This document shows, piece by piece, positions 36,560 through 48,149 of a DNA stretch of 64,000 nucleotides (its first letter is position 1; each line of letters opens with the position of its first letter). Both the position numbers and the translations under genes were made by a program. Source of the DNA: Dipteronia dyeriana (Eukaryota; Streptophyta; Magnoliopsida; Sapindales; Sapindaceae). Below the pieces are notes generated by a model. It searched no databases, was not told the DNA's origin, and saw only the letters and a list, made by a program, of their open reading frames with translations. Location of the stretch: the NCBI GenBank assembly GCA_032871835.1, contig CM065300.1:9195768-9259767 (forward strand), read 5' to 3'.

Positions 36560-37367
36560 ATTCATCACTGTCAACCACCGCTCAGAATACCACGGTTGGT
36601 GCAAGTGCCTCCGTCGCGGTCTACTGCGTATAATCTTACAGGCGTTCGACCGCTCCCTGTGCAGCGGTCTGTGCACGTGTCTGCACCGCGGTACCTACCA
36701 AATTCCGTTTTCTTCGATTCTTTTCAGTCTTCAAGCCTCCCTCAATTACGATCTTTTACTTCCAAACGTATCCCATATCTCTAGGAAATCTTCATATTGG
36801 TTGAATCCCGTTTGGTAACCATTGAAAATTCAAACCATATCCAACAGTAAGCAATGTATATACAACAACAATAAAATGAAAATCTCTTGATGATTCACTC
36901 CATTAATGAAGCTTTATCAATCTTAGTTTTTTCTTATTTCTTTCACTTAGAACTTTCATCACTGTCAACCACCGCTCATAATACCGCGGTTGGTGCAAGT
37001 GCTTCCACCTCGGTCTACGGTGCGTAATCTCACAAGCGTTCGACCGCTCCCTGTGCCGCCGTCTGTGCATGTGTCCGTACCACGGTCCAGACCGCTGTAC
37101 CTACCCGATTCTGTTTTCTTCGGTTCTTTTTAGTCTTCAAGCCTCCTTAAATTATGATCTCCTACTTCCAAGCGTATCCCACATCTCCAAGAAGTCTTCA
37201 CATTGGTTGAATCCCGTTTGATAACCATTGGAAATTCAAAACATATCCAACAGTAAGCAATGTATATACAACATCAATAAATTGAAAATCTCTCGATGAT
37301 TCACTCCATTAATGAAACTTTATCAAGCTTAGTTTTTTCTTATTTCTTTCACTTAGAACTTTTAACA
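36560..37367 (+). repeat. Tandem duplication, about 395 bp
   Basis: Two units, about 36560-36952 and 36953-37367. Both start acattcatcactgtcaaccaccgctca and go on through ggttggtgcaagtgc, gcgttcgaccgctccctgtgc and gtaagcaatgtatata to cttatttctttcacttagaactt. The first half of each unit is GC-rich and the second AT-rich. The frame at 36515-36784 spans it without any domain. Possibly part of an LTR. Confidence 0.8.
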
Positions 37368-37536
37368 AATTTTTCAACAAATTTTTCACTACTCATATCA
37401 AGTGCTTCTCTGTTTTACACATATAATGGCCGCTTACACGTGAAGTTGACACTTGTTGACATATGTCACTTATTAGTGAAATGATAAAGGTTTTTTTTTT
37501 GTTTTTTGTTTAAATAGAAATGACAAAGTTGTATTA

Positions 37537-38278
37537 GGCTCAGTTTGACATTGCTTTCCCAGCTGTTTTTGGGATCAAAAGTGATTCTAGACTTAAGACA
37601 TGGTGTTTGGTAAAATCGTTGGGAAGTGCTTTTGGTCACTTTTAGCTTCTCCCAACTGAGTTTTTGAGAAGTTACAAATACATACTTTTGGATTTTGGCT
37701 TCTGCTTTTAGAAAACGCGCTACAGTGATATTAAATGAAATTTTACTAACTTTCCAACTTTGTCCTTACCTTTAATGAAATTTAACAAAAAAAATTGGAT
37801 TTATATTTTTGTACAAAAAAAATGTTGACATAACTGTATAAAAAAATTGGGATAATTAATTCAATAAAGTATAATAAAAATGAAATTAAAAATAAAGTAG
37901 AATAAAATAAATAAAGAAATTGGACTAATTAATTAAATAAAGTATAATAAAAAATGGGACTAATTAATTCAATAAAGTACCATAATTATATAACACTTAA
38001 CACTAAACACTAAACACAAATAAATAAGAAAAATATAAAGTATAGCACATTAGTACCATTTAGATGTCTATGTCCTTTTAGTAATTTTACACACTCACAA
38101 CACTTTTTATTTCAGTTTACTAAACACATTGAAATTGCTTTTAGTTCTCACAGCACTTTTGAAAATCAATTTACCAAACACTCAGCTGAATCTTCCCACA
38201 GTAATTCCAAATAGCAATTCCCCCCACAGCAATTTCAAAAACACTTCTCCCTACAACACAACAATGCCAAACTGGGCC
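37537..38278. mobile_element. Tourist-like MITE with known empty-site relative
   Basis: A 742-bp non-coding element starting GGCTCAGTTTGACATTGC and ending GGCATTGT... inverted (caatgccaaactgggcc). It is flanked by TTA at 37534-37536 and 38279-38281. The related sequence at 31825-31860 reads straight across the junction (gttgtattagttg...acaccactttt) with a single TTA, so it represents the unoccupied site. The short frame left of it (37296-37484) is not a gene. Confidence 0.85.
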
Positions 38279-38659
38279 TTAGTTGGTTTTACACCACTTT
38301 TGTAAGCTATAGATAATTAGATACCCATCTAAGGCATATGAATGGAGTATCGAATTCACATTCAATTCAATTCAATTTCTCTTGTTTATATACTTGATTG
38401 AAGGGTCTAACAATTTTGATGAGATCGATGACGTTGGTCCGGTGGTAAACCCTTTATACATGTGTCATGAGGTTGTGGGTTTGGATTTCCCTCTCCTAAA
38501 AAAACCTTAAATTTATATAATATTGTAATACTTTCTTTTAAAAAAAAATTCCAGAAATTCAAGTTTGAGGCCATTATATATATATATATATATTAGAGGG
38601 GTAAACATGAGAAAGGCTTAAAACTTGGAAACAATTTTATAAATTTAATTTAATTTAAC

Positions 38660-38702
<43 letters not shown>

Positions 38703-38866
38703 TATATATAGTGGAAATGATGAGGATTGCCACCTTTTTTTTCTTGTATTGTGATGATGTCACAAGTTTAATAACTTTTATTTAAAATACATCTGTTATG
38801 GTGAAGTGTCCGTCCGTCCGTCCGACGGACCGACGGACGGACGGATAGACGGACGGACGGACGGAA

Positions 38867-38916
<50 letters not shown>

Positions 38917-39148
38917 TATATATATAGTGGAAATGATGAGGATTGCCACCTTTTTTTCTTGTATTGTGATGATGTCACAAGTTTATAATTTTTATTTAAA
39001 ATACATCTGTTATGGTGAAGTGTCCGACGGACGGGCGGACGGGCGGACGGACGGACACTTCACCTTTTTTTTCTTGTATTGTGATGATGTCACAAGTTTA
39101 ATAACTTTTATTTAAAATACATCTGTTATGGCACGCACGCACGCACGC
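38660..39148. repeat. Triplicated unit with CT, CA, TA and GGAC microsatellites
   Basis: Three copies of a roughly 100-bp unit begin with tggaaatgatgaggattgccacc or its remnant (38711, 38930 and, truncated, 39062). Each continues cttgtattgtgatgatgtcacaag and atacatctgttatgg. Between them lie (CT)n(CA)n(TA)n at 38661-38710, a (GTCC)n/(GGAC)n palindrome at 38810-38863, a (CA)n run at 38867-38912 and a second (GGAC)n at 39023-39056. A (CGCA)n run closes the block. Frames here only translate the repeats. Confidence 0.85.
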
Positions 39149-39341
39149 ACAAAAACGAAAAACGAAAAACAAAAAACAAGTATTTTGTGTTTTTCAAATC
39201 TTTCACTTTTAACACTGGTTTTGTTTTTCATTTTTTTTCGCTTTTCGAAAATAAAATGAAAAATTGTTAACGAACGCGTTTTTGAAATCGTTTTTGAAAA
39301 TAAAAATAAAAACGGACTGAAAAACAGCTGTAGGATGGGGC
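39149..39341. mobile_element. Tourist-like MITE, 3' fragment (copy 3)
   Basis: Matches the last 200 bp of the element at 8925-9791 (aaaacgaaaaac, ttcacttttaacactggtttt, aacgaacgcgtttttgaaatcg) and ends gtaggatggggc before TTA. The left part is missing; the copy begins abruptly after a (CGCA)n microsatellite. Confidence 0.8.
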
Positions 39342-39820
39342 TTAAACAAATTTTTAAAAGTTATAACTAAAAAGTTAAAAACAACTTTTTATTATTTTTC
39401 ACCGTTTTCAAAATATCATTTCAAAACAAACCATAACTTTTTCCTCCAAACAACTAATTTACCCATTTTAAAAACAACAATAAACATATTTATATCGTTT
39501 TTCATTTTAAAAACTAATTTTAAAAAACATGACTAAACACATTGTATTTTTAAAAACTGTATTTTTAAAACATAATTTTTATTTTTTAAAATAGTTTTCA
39601 AACACACCTTTTTAAAAAGGATACCAAATGTATCCGGCTTTATATACTCTTCAGTCAAATTAAAAGTACAATTAACAAAGTCAGCAAGTTTCTCATCTCT
39701 TTCAAAATTGCAACACCAATTATGAATTTCTTTAACTTCATCAAGTTCTCGGTATAGAGAGTTGGAAGTCCAAAGAAGGTGAACCCAAAATCTGACTTTT
39801 CAAAGCATAAAGGATGGTGT

Positions 39821-40379
39821 CACTACAAAAAAAAAAAAAAAAAAAAAAAGGTTTTAGGGAAGAATTTTTTTGGGACGAATACATCTATTGGAACGTAAAA
39901 ACAAATTCGTCTTTAAAAGTTTTAAACCTAAAGAAACTTATAGGGACGAAACAAATTATCAGTCCTAAAAAAGATAAACCCGACGAGATTTTTAGGGACG
40001 AAAATATTTATCTCAATAGAATGTCTATTGGGACGGGAAAAAAAAAGTATCCCTAAAAAGTGTAAAAATATCAAGACTTTTAGGAACGAAAATAATTTGC
40101 CCCAATAGAATGTGTTGGAACAAAATAAATTATTCATCCCAATGTCTATTGGGACGAAAATTAGTAGTTCCTAAAAGTTTGATATTTTTTTTTTGAAAAA
40201 AAAAAAGAATTTATTGACTTGGAGAATTATTAAAATAAAAATAACATTTGTTGTTGATAATGATTTATCTGGATTATATTTATATTTTATTTTTAATTTT
40301 TTAAGTTTTTCCTAAGATACATAATTAAATTTGTTTCACTTTTTATATTAATTACTATAGATTAATTCAAAAATTATGA

Positions 40380-40433
<54 letters not shown>

Positions 40434-41235
40434 AAGAATCTAAAATATAAAACCACTTTCTAGAAAAGTTGTTGTATATTTATCATTTTCTTTTGTGATA
40501 GTAATTCAAATATTACATTTGTCTATTAAATTGAAAAAAGTAAAGAAAGTCTCTATATTCCATGCGAAGCACTTTCTAGAAAAGTTGTTATATATTTATC
40601 CTTCCATTTTGTGATAGAAATTCAAATCTTACATTTGTCTATTAAATTGAAAAATATAAAGACAGTTTATGTATTCCATGTACGATTAAGGATAGACCAT
40701 TTGATATGACAATATATGTTTTTTAAAAATAGTTTAATTACACATTATCTTTTAGTGGAGCTGGTAATGTACTTCACTTCCACATAAGTGGTGAGGGGTT
40801 CAAACCGGGAGTTTTCTTCCCTGATTTCAGTAGGTCCTGACAGTCATATTGTAATAGTTCTTGTAATATTTTTTTAAAATAATTTAATCAGATATTACAA
40901 TAAACGTTTTAATATCAATTTATTTTTAATATAAATATAAAATTTAAATTATTGAAATTTATTTATAATAAAAATTTAATAACATATAGAGTTTATATAT
41001 AAATATTATACATTAATTGACATTTCTTAAGTAATAGTAAAGTGGATAAGCTCAGGGTGGAGGTCGTTCATTCAACTCAGTTTGAGAGTCAAACTTTAAA
41101 TGATGGAGCTGGTTGTGGGTTGTGGGTTGATATGATTGAGTACTAATTTGTTTTATTCTTTTTAAAATTAAATTTTGTCCCAATAGATCTATAGGGAAGA
41201 TTATTTAGCTAATAACTTTTTTTTTGTTGGTAATG
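39821..41235. mobile_element. Non-autonomous CACTA-like element
   Basis: The left end is CACTACAAAAAA, the terminal repeat of plant CACTA (En/Spm) elements. It is followed by repeated sub-terminal words gggacgaa and tctattgggacg (39872, 39952, 40005, 40028, 40091, 40151). Near the right side the inverted word tttgtcccaatagat occurs at about 41174, and a degenerate inverted terminus lies at 41217-41235. TGT flanks both proposed ends (39818-39820, 41236-41238). No transposase is present. The left end is firm, the right end tentative. Confidence 0.6.
40452..40684. repeat. Tandem duplication, about 117 bp
   Basis: Units 40452-40568 and 40569-40684 share actttctagaaaagttgtt, tttgtgatag.aattcaaat and ttacatttgtctattaaattg. 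They lie inside the CACTA-like element and are preceded by a long (TA)n run (40388-40427). Confidence 0.8.
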
Positions 41236-41238
41236 TGT

Positions 41239-42527
41239 ATGTATGGTTTTCTAGAATTTTTAGTATATACTATATATTTATTGACTCTTGTATCTGTCAT
41301 AATTCAATGAAGAAGAGGTTATTATCTCTCTCACACTTTTTCTCTTATTCTCTCTCAGAAGTCTCTAAGATTGTTTTAAACTTTTCATCACACACATTTA
41401 ATGCTTTTCTCAAATATTTTCATATTTTTAAATATTAAAAGGCCTTTAGAAATTTAATTAGTTTACTTTCTTAGAATGAAATGTGTTTAAAAATAGAATA
41501 ATTCTTGAACAAAATGAATGTATTTAGATTTTTTTAAAAAAATTAAGAATTTAGGATGAAATTTCTTGAGAAAAAAGAGTGTCAAAAGATAAATTTGGAT
41601 TGGAAGGATAAAAAAATAAAATATATACATATATATATATTATTTGTCTCTTCAATACATATAAAATACATATAAAATACATTAGTGTAATGTATGTGGA
41701 CTATAGATTATAGATTATACATCAGTGTAGCGCATTGAGGAGAAAAGTTATATATACATATATAGTGGTTTTCCTATTAGTGAGCACTTATATAACTTAT
41801 ATCAGTGTGTTGCATGTGATCACTGATTATGGAACAGTTTTAATAAATACATATACTTTGAGTCAAAGTATATACATCTAATGGTCCATATCCAACGCAC
41901 TTTAAAATTATATCAATGCGTTCTGACTTGAATATATATATATATATAACATGAAGAATAATTATACCACACCCAATGTTGTTCGGTGGTAATTATTATA
42001 CGAGTGGCTTTATTGGCACCCAAAATAGTTCTCCTCAAACCCAATTACTCCATACACTCACAGTAAAAGATTTGAAACTTAATAAGTTACTCTCTGAAAT
42101 ATTTTAAATGTCAAGATTAGCCCAAATATTAATAACAGTACTATTTTAATTAAATTGTTTCTCTTCAAACCTAAATAAAATTAAATCCGAGTGAAAAACC
42201 CTAAATCAAATTGTTTACATATTTGTTATACAAACTTGCTTTCTCTTTTTTTAGAAAAGCTTTTTCTCTAGCAATTTTTTTTTTCTATATCCTTTGTTTT
42301 CTTTGGCCATTAAATGTCATCTTTTGTAAAAATTGAAGATTTTCCCAAAACAGTAAAATTGGATACACTGTTCGTGTTCATCGATCTGTTCACACAAATT
42401 GATCATCATATTCTATAAATCAAACTCGCCAAAAATTGAAGGATAAAGAAATCAGGGGATTGTTGGTCATCTCTAAAAGATTTTGAATTGAAAGGTAAAA
42501 TTTCTTCAAGACAAAATTAGGAGATGC
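41239..42527. other. AT-rich intergenic DNA
   Basis: No supportable gene or element boundary. The plus-strand frame 41235-41438 has no domain and its composition is that of the surrounding sequence. Several (TA)n runs are present (41620-41640, 41933-41948). Confidence 0.5.
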
Positions 42528-42530
42528 TTG

Positions 42531-42898
42531 GGACCCGTCCTGTAAGATTTTTTCGGTTGATGTTTTTCGAAAATAAAAATGGAAATGAAAACAGTGTTTT
42601 TTTATTTCAATTTCGAATTTTGAAAACGTATATGATAGCATATATTGAAAGTTGTATTTTGAAAATGAAAACGGAAAAAAACGTATTTGGTAGGTTAATC
42701 GAAAACTATCAAAAATTGAAATATAAATTTTGGTATTTTGTTTAATATTATTACAAATATAAACAAATTGATTACATAATTAACCAATATAATTTTTGTA
42801 TTGTAATTTTTAAAGTAAACAAAAGTAACACATCAAAAATTAATTCAAAAAAACATATCGAAAAATAAATTAATCAAAACTAAACTCCTAAATTATAA

Positions 42899-42935
<37 letters not shown>

Positions 42936-43280
42936 TACATATTATAATAATGTATAAAAAATATATATTAATACTATATATATTAATATATAAACTATAT
43001 TATAATATATATATATAAAAGAGGTACTTTGGTCATTTGAAAATCTTATTCATTCTTGTTCTAATCATATCAAACGCATAATAGTATAATTAATAGTTTT
43101 TAAAAAATATTTTTATATATATAAAAAAAGTGAAAAACAAAAACAAAAAACAAGTATTTTGTATTTTTCAAATATTTCACTTTTAAGACTGATTTTGTTT
43201 TAGTTACCGAATGCGTTCTCGAAATCGTTTTTAAAAAATAAAAATGAAAACAGACTGAAAAACAGCTGCAGGACGGGACC
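42531..43280. mobile_element. Tourist-like MITE, copy 2
   Basis: A 750-bp relative of 8925-9791. It starts ggacccgtcctgtaag and ends gctgcaggacgggacc, with TTG on both sides (42528-42530 and 43281-43283). The central (TA)n block differs in length from copy 1. The flank TTG rather than TTA is a small departure from the usual target. Confidence 0.8.
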
Positions 43281-43301
43281 TTGTTTTACGTATCACCCAT
43301 G

Positions 43302-44470
43302 TTTTTTTTTTTTTTATTAATTACATCTTTTTTTTTTTTTATTAATTACATCTTTTTTTTTTTATTAATTACATCTTTTTTTTTTTTAACTACAAATATT
43401 ATTCATAGAGCTAACAAAGTTGAGAACACAAGAAAAATATATGCTAGACACCCATCCCTTTAAAGAAAGACGATATCAAACAGAGCGAAAAAACGAAACA
43501 ACAAAAGGCCAAGCACAACCTAAAGTGGCCAAATATCCGACACCCAAAAACTAAACTCAACAACAACAAATGAACAAACCACACCAAAACTGAAAAACAA
43601 GGCAACCAAGAAAAAACAGAGCAATAAACGAAAACAGCAGCAACAGACAGTACCTGTTAAAAAACCACCAAGGAAGACCAACTGGGCTACCATCACTGAT
43701 CCCTCCATTCAAGCATATCCTCAGAACCACTAGAACCCCTCTTCACGAGACTGTCGACCACTAAATTCGAAGCCCTTGAATTAAAAATGACAGTCAAGCC
43801 TTCCAATTGCTGCAAATATCCTCTGCTGATATGACTAAAGCTCACAAAACCATTTGTATTTTTGACCCAAGAAACGGCCACCATAGAGTCACTCACCATT
43901 TCAATTTTACGGTCAGTCAAGTGATGATTTGAAGTGCAAAGCTTACATGCTTTGTGAATCGCCAAAATCCCCGTTGCGTTAGAGTCTTGAGTGCCCACAA
44001 CAGTGGAGAAGAGACAAAGGATCCTTCCGTAAGAATTACGAAAAACACCATCTATACCTGTCGGACCTGGCATCGCTCTAGCTGACCCGTCCACATTGAA
44101 CTTCAGATTGTCACCACTAGGAGGAATCCAAACTACAGGTGTTGACTTTTTAGAGATAACATTGAAACACAGCTCTCTTTAACATTAAGCATCATAGCAG
44201 AAACAGAGTCCTTGATGCCATTTCCAAAAAACTTAGACCACCAAACTACCCAAAAATTCACCATATCAACCGCCTGATCAACAATGACCTTTTAACTTTA
44301 AAGATGGAATTATTCCTTGACTCCCAAATCGTCCAAGCTACTGCTAAAAACAGAATGCACCAAGCTTTCACACTTTTCACAGTTAGGCATAAACCTATCC
44401 AACCGTCCATCCAATCGATCTCATGGAAGGAATCTAAATATCATAAAAGTGGAAAGAGCATACATTGACT
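43302..44470 (-). pseudogene. LINE 3' end with RNase H domain and repeated tail
   Basis: Minus-strand 3' part of a plant L1-type LINE. The frame 43693-44094 encodes an RNase H-like domain: VDGSAR-type start (MDGSARAMPGP, first catalytic Asp), GILAIHKACKLC, VSDSMVAVSWV and a final SLVKRGSSG. Upstream, 44210-44440 carries frameshifted pieces of the preceding linker (AWTIWESRN-like). The 3' tail at 43302-43393 is not a plain poly-A: on the minus strand it is four poly-A runs separated by gatgtaattaat. The tail abuts the MITE at 42531-43280. Stops and frameshifts make it inactive. Confidence 0.75.
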
Positions 44471-44485
44471 CAAATTCCCAAGATA

Positions 44486-46560
44486 GACTATATTAAATAT
44501 AAATATAGTATACGTAAAGAGGCACATGTAGATGTCTTGTGCAATCAATGTATGGTTGTGGTCCTTCTTTTACAGGATCAACTTTCAAAAGACCCATGAC
44601 ATTAACCCCCTGCCGTTTTAGAAGAGCTGCAATATTTTATTATATCAGTATTTCAAGACAAAGTTGACTATGGTGATGAGATAGCCATCATAACTGTGAA
44701 CTTCTAGAAGGATAGTTTATATTGAAATGACGATAGGAGAATACGTCAATTACTCACCAGCAACTTTGCCTATACCATCACTGTCACATTAGTCGTCAGA
44801 GGCCAAGAATCAAATTTTGATCGAAACATCACTGTTTCAATTCCCTCAATAACACGAATTATGTGAGATTTTGATCGATCAACACCTTAGAGTAACTCCT
44901 GCTCAGTGAGGTCAACAATGAAACAAGAGTGAATGAGTATTTCAATTAAGATTAACGAAACATATTGCAAAAAAATTGAATGTGTAATACTTCTGCAGCT
45001 CCACTTGCACTTTTTCTTTCATCAAGAGAGGTAGTTCTCCCCATCCATACAAACACTTCCAAACCACAATTTAGTAGATATCATTTGTTCATTTCTAACA
45101 ACTCCCTTGTTCGAGAGATGTTTGGCAGATTTGTGTACCATCGGAGTGCAGGTCCTATAAGACTTGTCCAAAGTTGACTGTGTTGATGAGATAACCATCA
45201 TAACAGTGAACTTCCAGAAGGATAGTTTATATTGAAATGATAGTTTCTGAAGACGGTAGAGGCAAAGTTGCTGGTGAGTAACTGAAGTATTCTCCTATCA
45301 TCATTTCAATATAAATTATTATTTTAGAAGTTCATTGTTATGATGCTTATCTCATCACCATAGTCAACTTTGTCTTGAAATATTAATAAAAAAAAATATT
45401 GCAGCTCTTCTAAAACGGCAGGGGGTTAATGTCAATGGTATTTTGAAAGTTGATCCTGTAAAAGAAGAACCACAACCGTACATTAATTGCACAGGACATT
45501 TACATGTGCCTCTCTATGTATACTATATCTATATGTAATATAGTTTAGTCTATATCATAGTTCGACTTCGAATAAATGAATCCATATCTACAGGTTCACA
45601 GAGATGAAAGCGATGATCCAAAGGAATCCAGAATACCATCTCCTATCAAGCGAAGTGCAGCGAACATCTTCGCCGGCTCCCTCATCGTGGAGAAGATCAC
45701 ATTGATAAAGATGTCAAAGAAGTTCAACTTCCCCAATGTGAAACAGTACAATGGAACAACATATCCAAACGATCATATTGCACAGTACAAACAACGCATG
45801 TTCCCAGCTACAGTCCTAAGGGACCAGATGGAGGAGTGTATATGCAAAGGACTCGGTTCGAGTCTTATAGAACTTGCGCTTCAATGGTACACAAATCTAC
45901 CAAACATCTCTTCAGACAATGGAGTTGCTAGAAATGAACAAATTCTAATCACTAGATTGTGGTTCGGAAGTGTTTGTATGGATGGGGAGAACTACCTCTC
46001 TTGATGAAAGAAAAAGTGCAAGTGGAGCTGCAGAAGTATTACACATTCAATTTTTATGCAATATGTTTCGTTAATCTTAATTGAAATACTCATTCACTCG
46101 TTTCATTGTTGACCTCACTGAGCAGGAGTTACTCTAAGGTGTTGATCGATCAAAATCTCACATAATTCGTGTTATTGAGGGAATTGAAACAGTGATGTTT
46201 CGATCAAAATTTGATTCTTGGCCTCTGACGACTAATGTGACAGTGATGGTATAGGCAAAGTTGCTGGTGAGTAATTGACGTATTCTCCTATCGTCATTTC
46301 AATATAAACTATCCTTCTAGAAGTTCACTGTTATGATGGCTATCTCATCACAGTAGTCAACTTTGTCTTGAAATACTGATAAAATAAAATATTGCAGCTC
46401 TTATAAAACGGTAAAGGGTTAATGTCAAGGGTCTTTTGAAAGCTGATCCTATAAAAGAAGAACCATCAACATACATTGATTGCACGTGACATCTACAACT
46501 GCCTCTCTATGTATACTATATCTATATGTAATATGTAATATAGTCTATATTATAGTTCAA
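44486..46560. repeat. Nested inverted and direct duplication at start of Tat element
   Basis: 44486-45175 is the reverse complement of about 45855-46560 over some 690 bp; the reversed match includes the phrase ctacctctcttgatgaaag and the gag word tatggatgggga. Between the arms, 45262-45990 is a direct copy of 46272-47000. A smaller palindrome is centred near 45250, where the two orientations of ttatattgaaatgat face each other. The whole looks like one 5' region of a Gypsy element copied three times with one copy flipped. Confidence 0.75.
45576..46004 (+). pseudogene. Tat-type gag fragment, copy A
   Basis: Amino-terminal part of a Ty3/Gypsy Gag. Family features are KFNFPNVKQYNGTTYPNDHIAQYKQ (the FxxPxxxxYDGxxDPxxH motif, given here in part) and ALQWYTNLP. 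The frame runs into unrelated sequence after PNISS and stops at 46004. It is the direct duplicate of copy B, offset by about 995 bp. Confidence 0.7.
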
Positions 46561-46570
46561 CTTTGAACAA

Positions 46571-47050
46571 ATGAATCCATATCTACAGGTTCGTATAGAT
46601 GGAAGCGATGATCCAAAGGAATCCATGAGTACCCACTCCTATCAAGCGAAGTGCAGCGAATAGCTTTACTGACTCCCCCATCGTGGATGAGATCGCACTA
46701 ATGGAGATGCCGAAGAAGTTCAACTTTCCCAATATGAAGCAGTACGATGGAACAACAAATCCAGACGATCATATTGCATAGTACAAACAACGTATGTTCA
46801 CAGCTGCAATCCTTCAGGACCAGAGGGAGATGTGTATGTGCAAAGAATTCGATTCGAGTCTTATAGAACCTATGCTCCAATGGTACACAAAGTTGCCAAA
46901 CATCTCAATCGGCTCTTTCACTCAGTTGACCGACACCTTCATCGAACAATTTGTGAGCAGCAGAAAGCTAGAGATGTAGTCGAATGATCTTTACACCATC
47001 ACCTAGAGAAGAAGAGAACAACTGTGTGATTATGTGGGTGAATTTAACAA
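46571..47050 (+). pseudogene. Tat-type gag fragment, copy B
   Basis: Second gag copy, which runs on further than copy A: MLQWYTKLPNIS is followed by FTQLTDTFIEQFVSS, the usual end of the retrotransposon gag domain, then a TAG at 46978-46980 and frameshifted sequence up to about 47100. Other stops (for example TAG near 46780) show it is non-functional. It is in line with the protease and pol remnants that follow. Confidence 0.7.
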
Positions 47051-47699
47051 AGAAAGGACGTGTTGGCCAAAGCCTAGGATCGGATAAAATGGGAGGAGGA
47101 CGAAGCAAACTATCAACCTCCAACTCGATCGCGGCAAGATTATAGGCGTAACCAGTGCATAAACAGAAGATCAGACAATCGAAGACACAACCCTGACGAA
47201 CGAATCAGGGTAGAAGAAAGGAGGTGACCGTATGATCAACCTCCGAGATCCGACGCAAGACAACTAACTCGAATGCTAGAATACGCTCTAAGCATCGAAC
47301 TAACAGAGGTGATTAACATGTTGAATGGGATGAGGACAATTGTTAAATGGCCCTTGAGGATGTCTTTCCCCCAGGAACATAAGGATTCAAACAGGTGGTG
47401 CGAGTTCCACGACAATCACTAGCATCGGATAGACGAATACATCGCCCTGCAACTCGAAGTAGCAGAACTGTTGAAACAGGGATGACTAAAGGAGTTCCTG
47501 ACCGACAATGGGAAATACACCCTAGCACAACGAGATAACCGACTGAAAGGTAAAAAAAAAAGAATTTAACCTAGAATGATCGCGACCCGAACGCAATCAA
47601 TTTCATTTTGGACGGATCTGAGATAAATGGAATATCGCACTCTGTAGCCAAGAGGCATACCCAATAAGTATCAAACTCAGGGGTGAGACGTTTCTTTAA

Positions 47700-48003
47700 A
47701 AATGATCATTTGGTTATTTAGTTTGGCACAATTGATAGTTCTGGTTTGTTTTCACCTCACAATTATAGTTCCACTAACATTCTTTTCTTGAGTGCGTTAT
47801 GAGAAATGCAGATCAACAAATTAGGAATCACTCGTCGCTCGACTACTCTGGTGGGATTCAACGATGAGGCCAAAAGTACGGTAGGAGAAATCATCCTTCC
47901 GGTGTATGCGGAAGGAGGGAACATACAAACCAAGTTCCTCATACTCAACTATTCATTAACTTACAATGTGATTGTCAATCGACTGTCAATTCACGAGCTT
48001 TGA
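47700..48003 (+). pseudogene. Gypsy aspartic protease remnant
   Basis: The frame 47806-48003 encodes the carboxy-terminal half of a retropepsin-like domain: TTLVGFNDEAKSTVGEI and a YNVIVNRLSIHEL ending, where intact Tat elements have YNAIIGRPwLh. The active-site D-S/T-G triad would lie upstream and is not readable because of stops. The protease would cut the polyprotein. Confidence 0.6.
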
Positions 48004-48149
48004 GTAGTATCTTCGACCTTTCACCAAACCACGCGATACCCTACCACATGTGGAGTGCGAGAAATTAAGTGAGAATAGAAGACATCAAGGGAATGCTATC
48101 AGACATGTCTCAAAGAAAATAATCTCGATTTAAACCAATTATAGAAGCC

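Noticed and set aside
36515..36784. 89-residue plus-strand frame in GC-rich sequence
   Set aside because: The tandem copy of this sequence at 36953-37367 does not preserve the frame, so coding is unlikely.
38410..38500. tRNA-like or SINE-like wording (ggtccggtggtaaacc, ggttgtgggtttggattt); similar at 40757-40850 and 41041-41110
   Set aside because: The A- and B-box-like words are weak, no cloverleaf can be drawn, and no target duplications or poly-T ends are clear.
43520..43708. Cysteine- and phenylalanine-rich minus-strand frame next to the LINE
   Set aside because: It is the untranslated region downstream of the LINE RNase H domain, and the composition reflects an A/C-rich plus strand.
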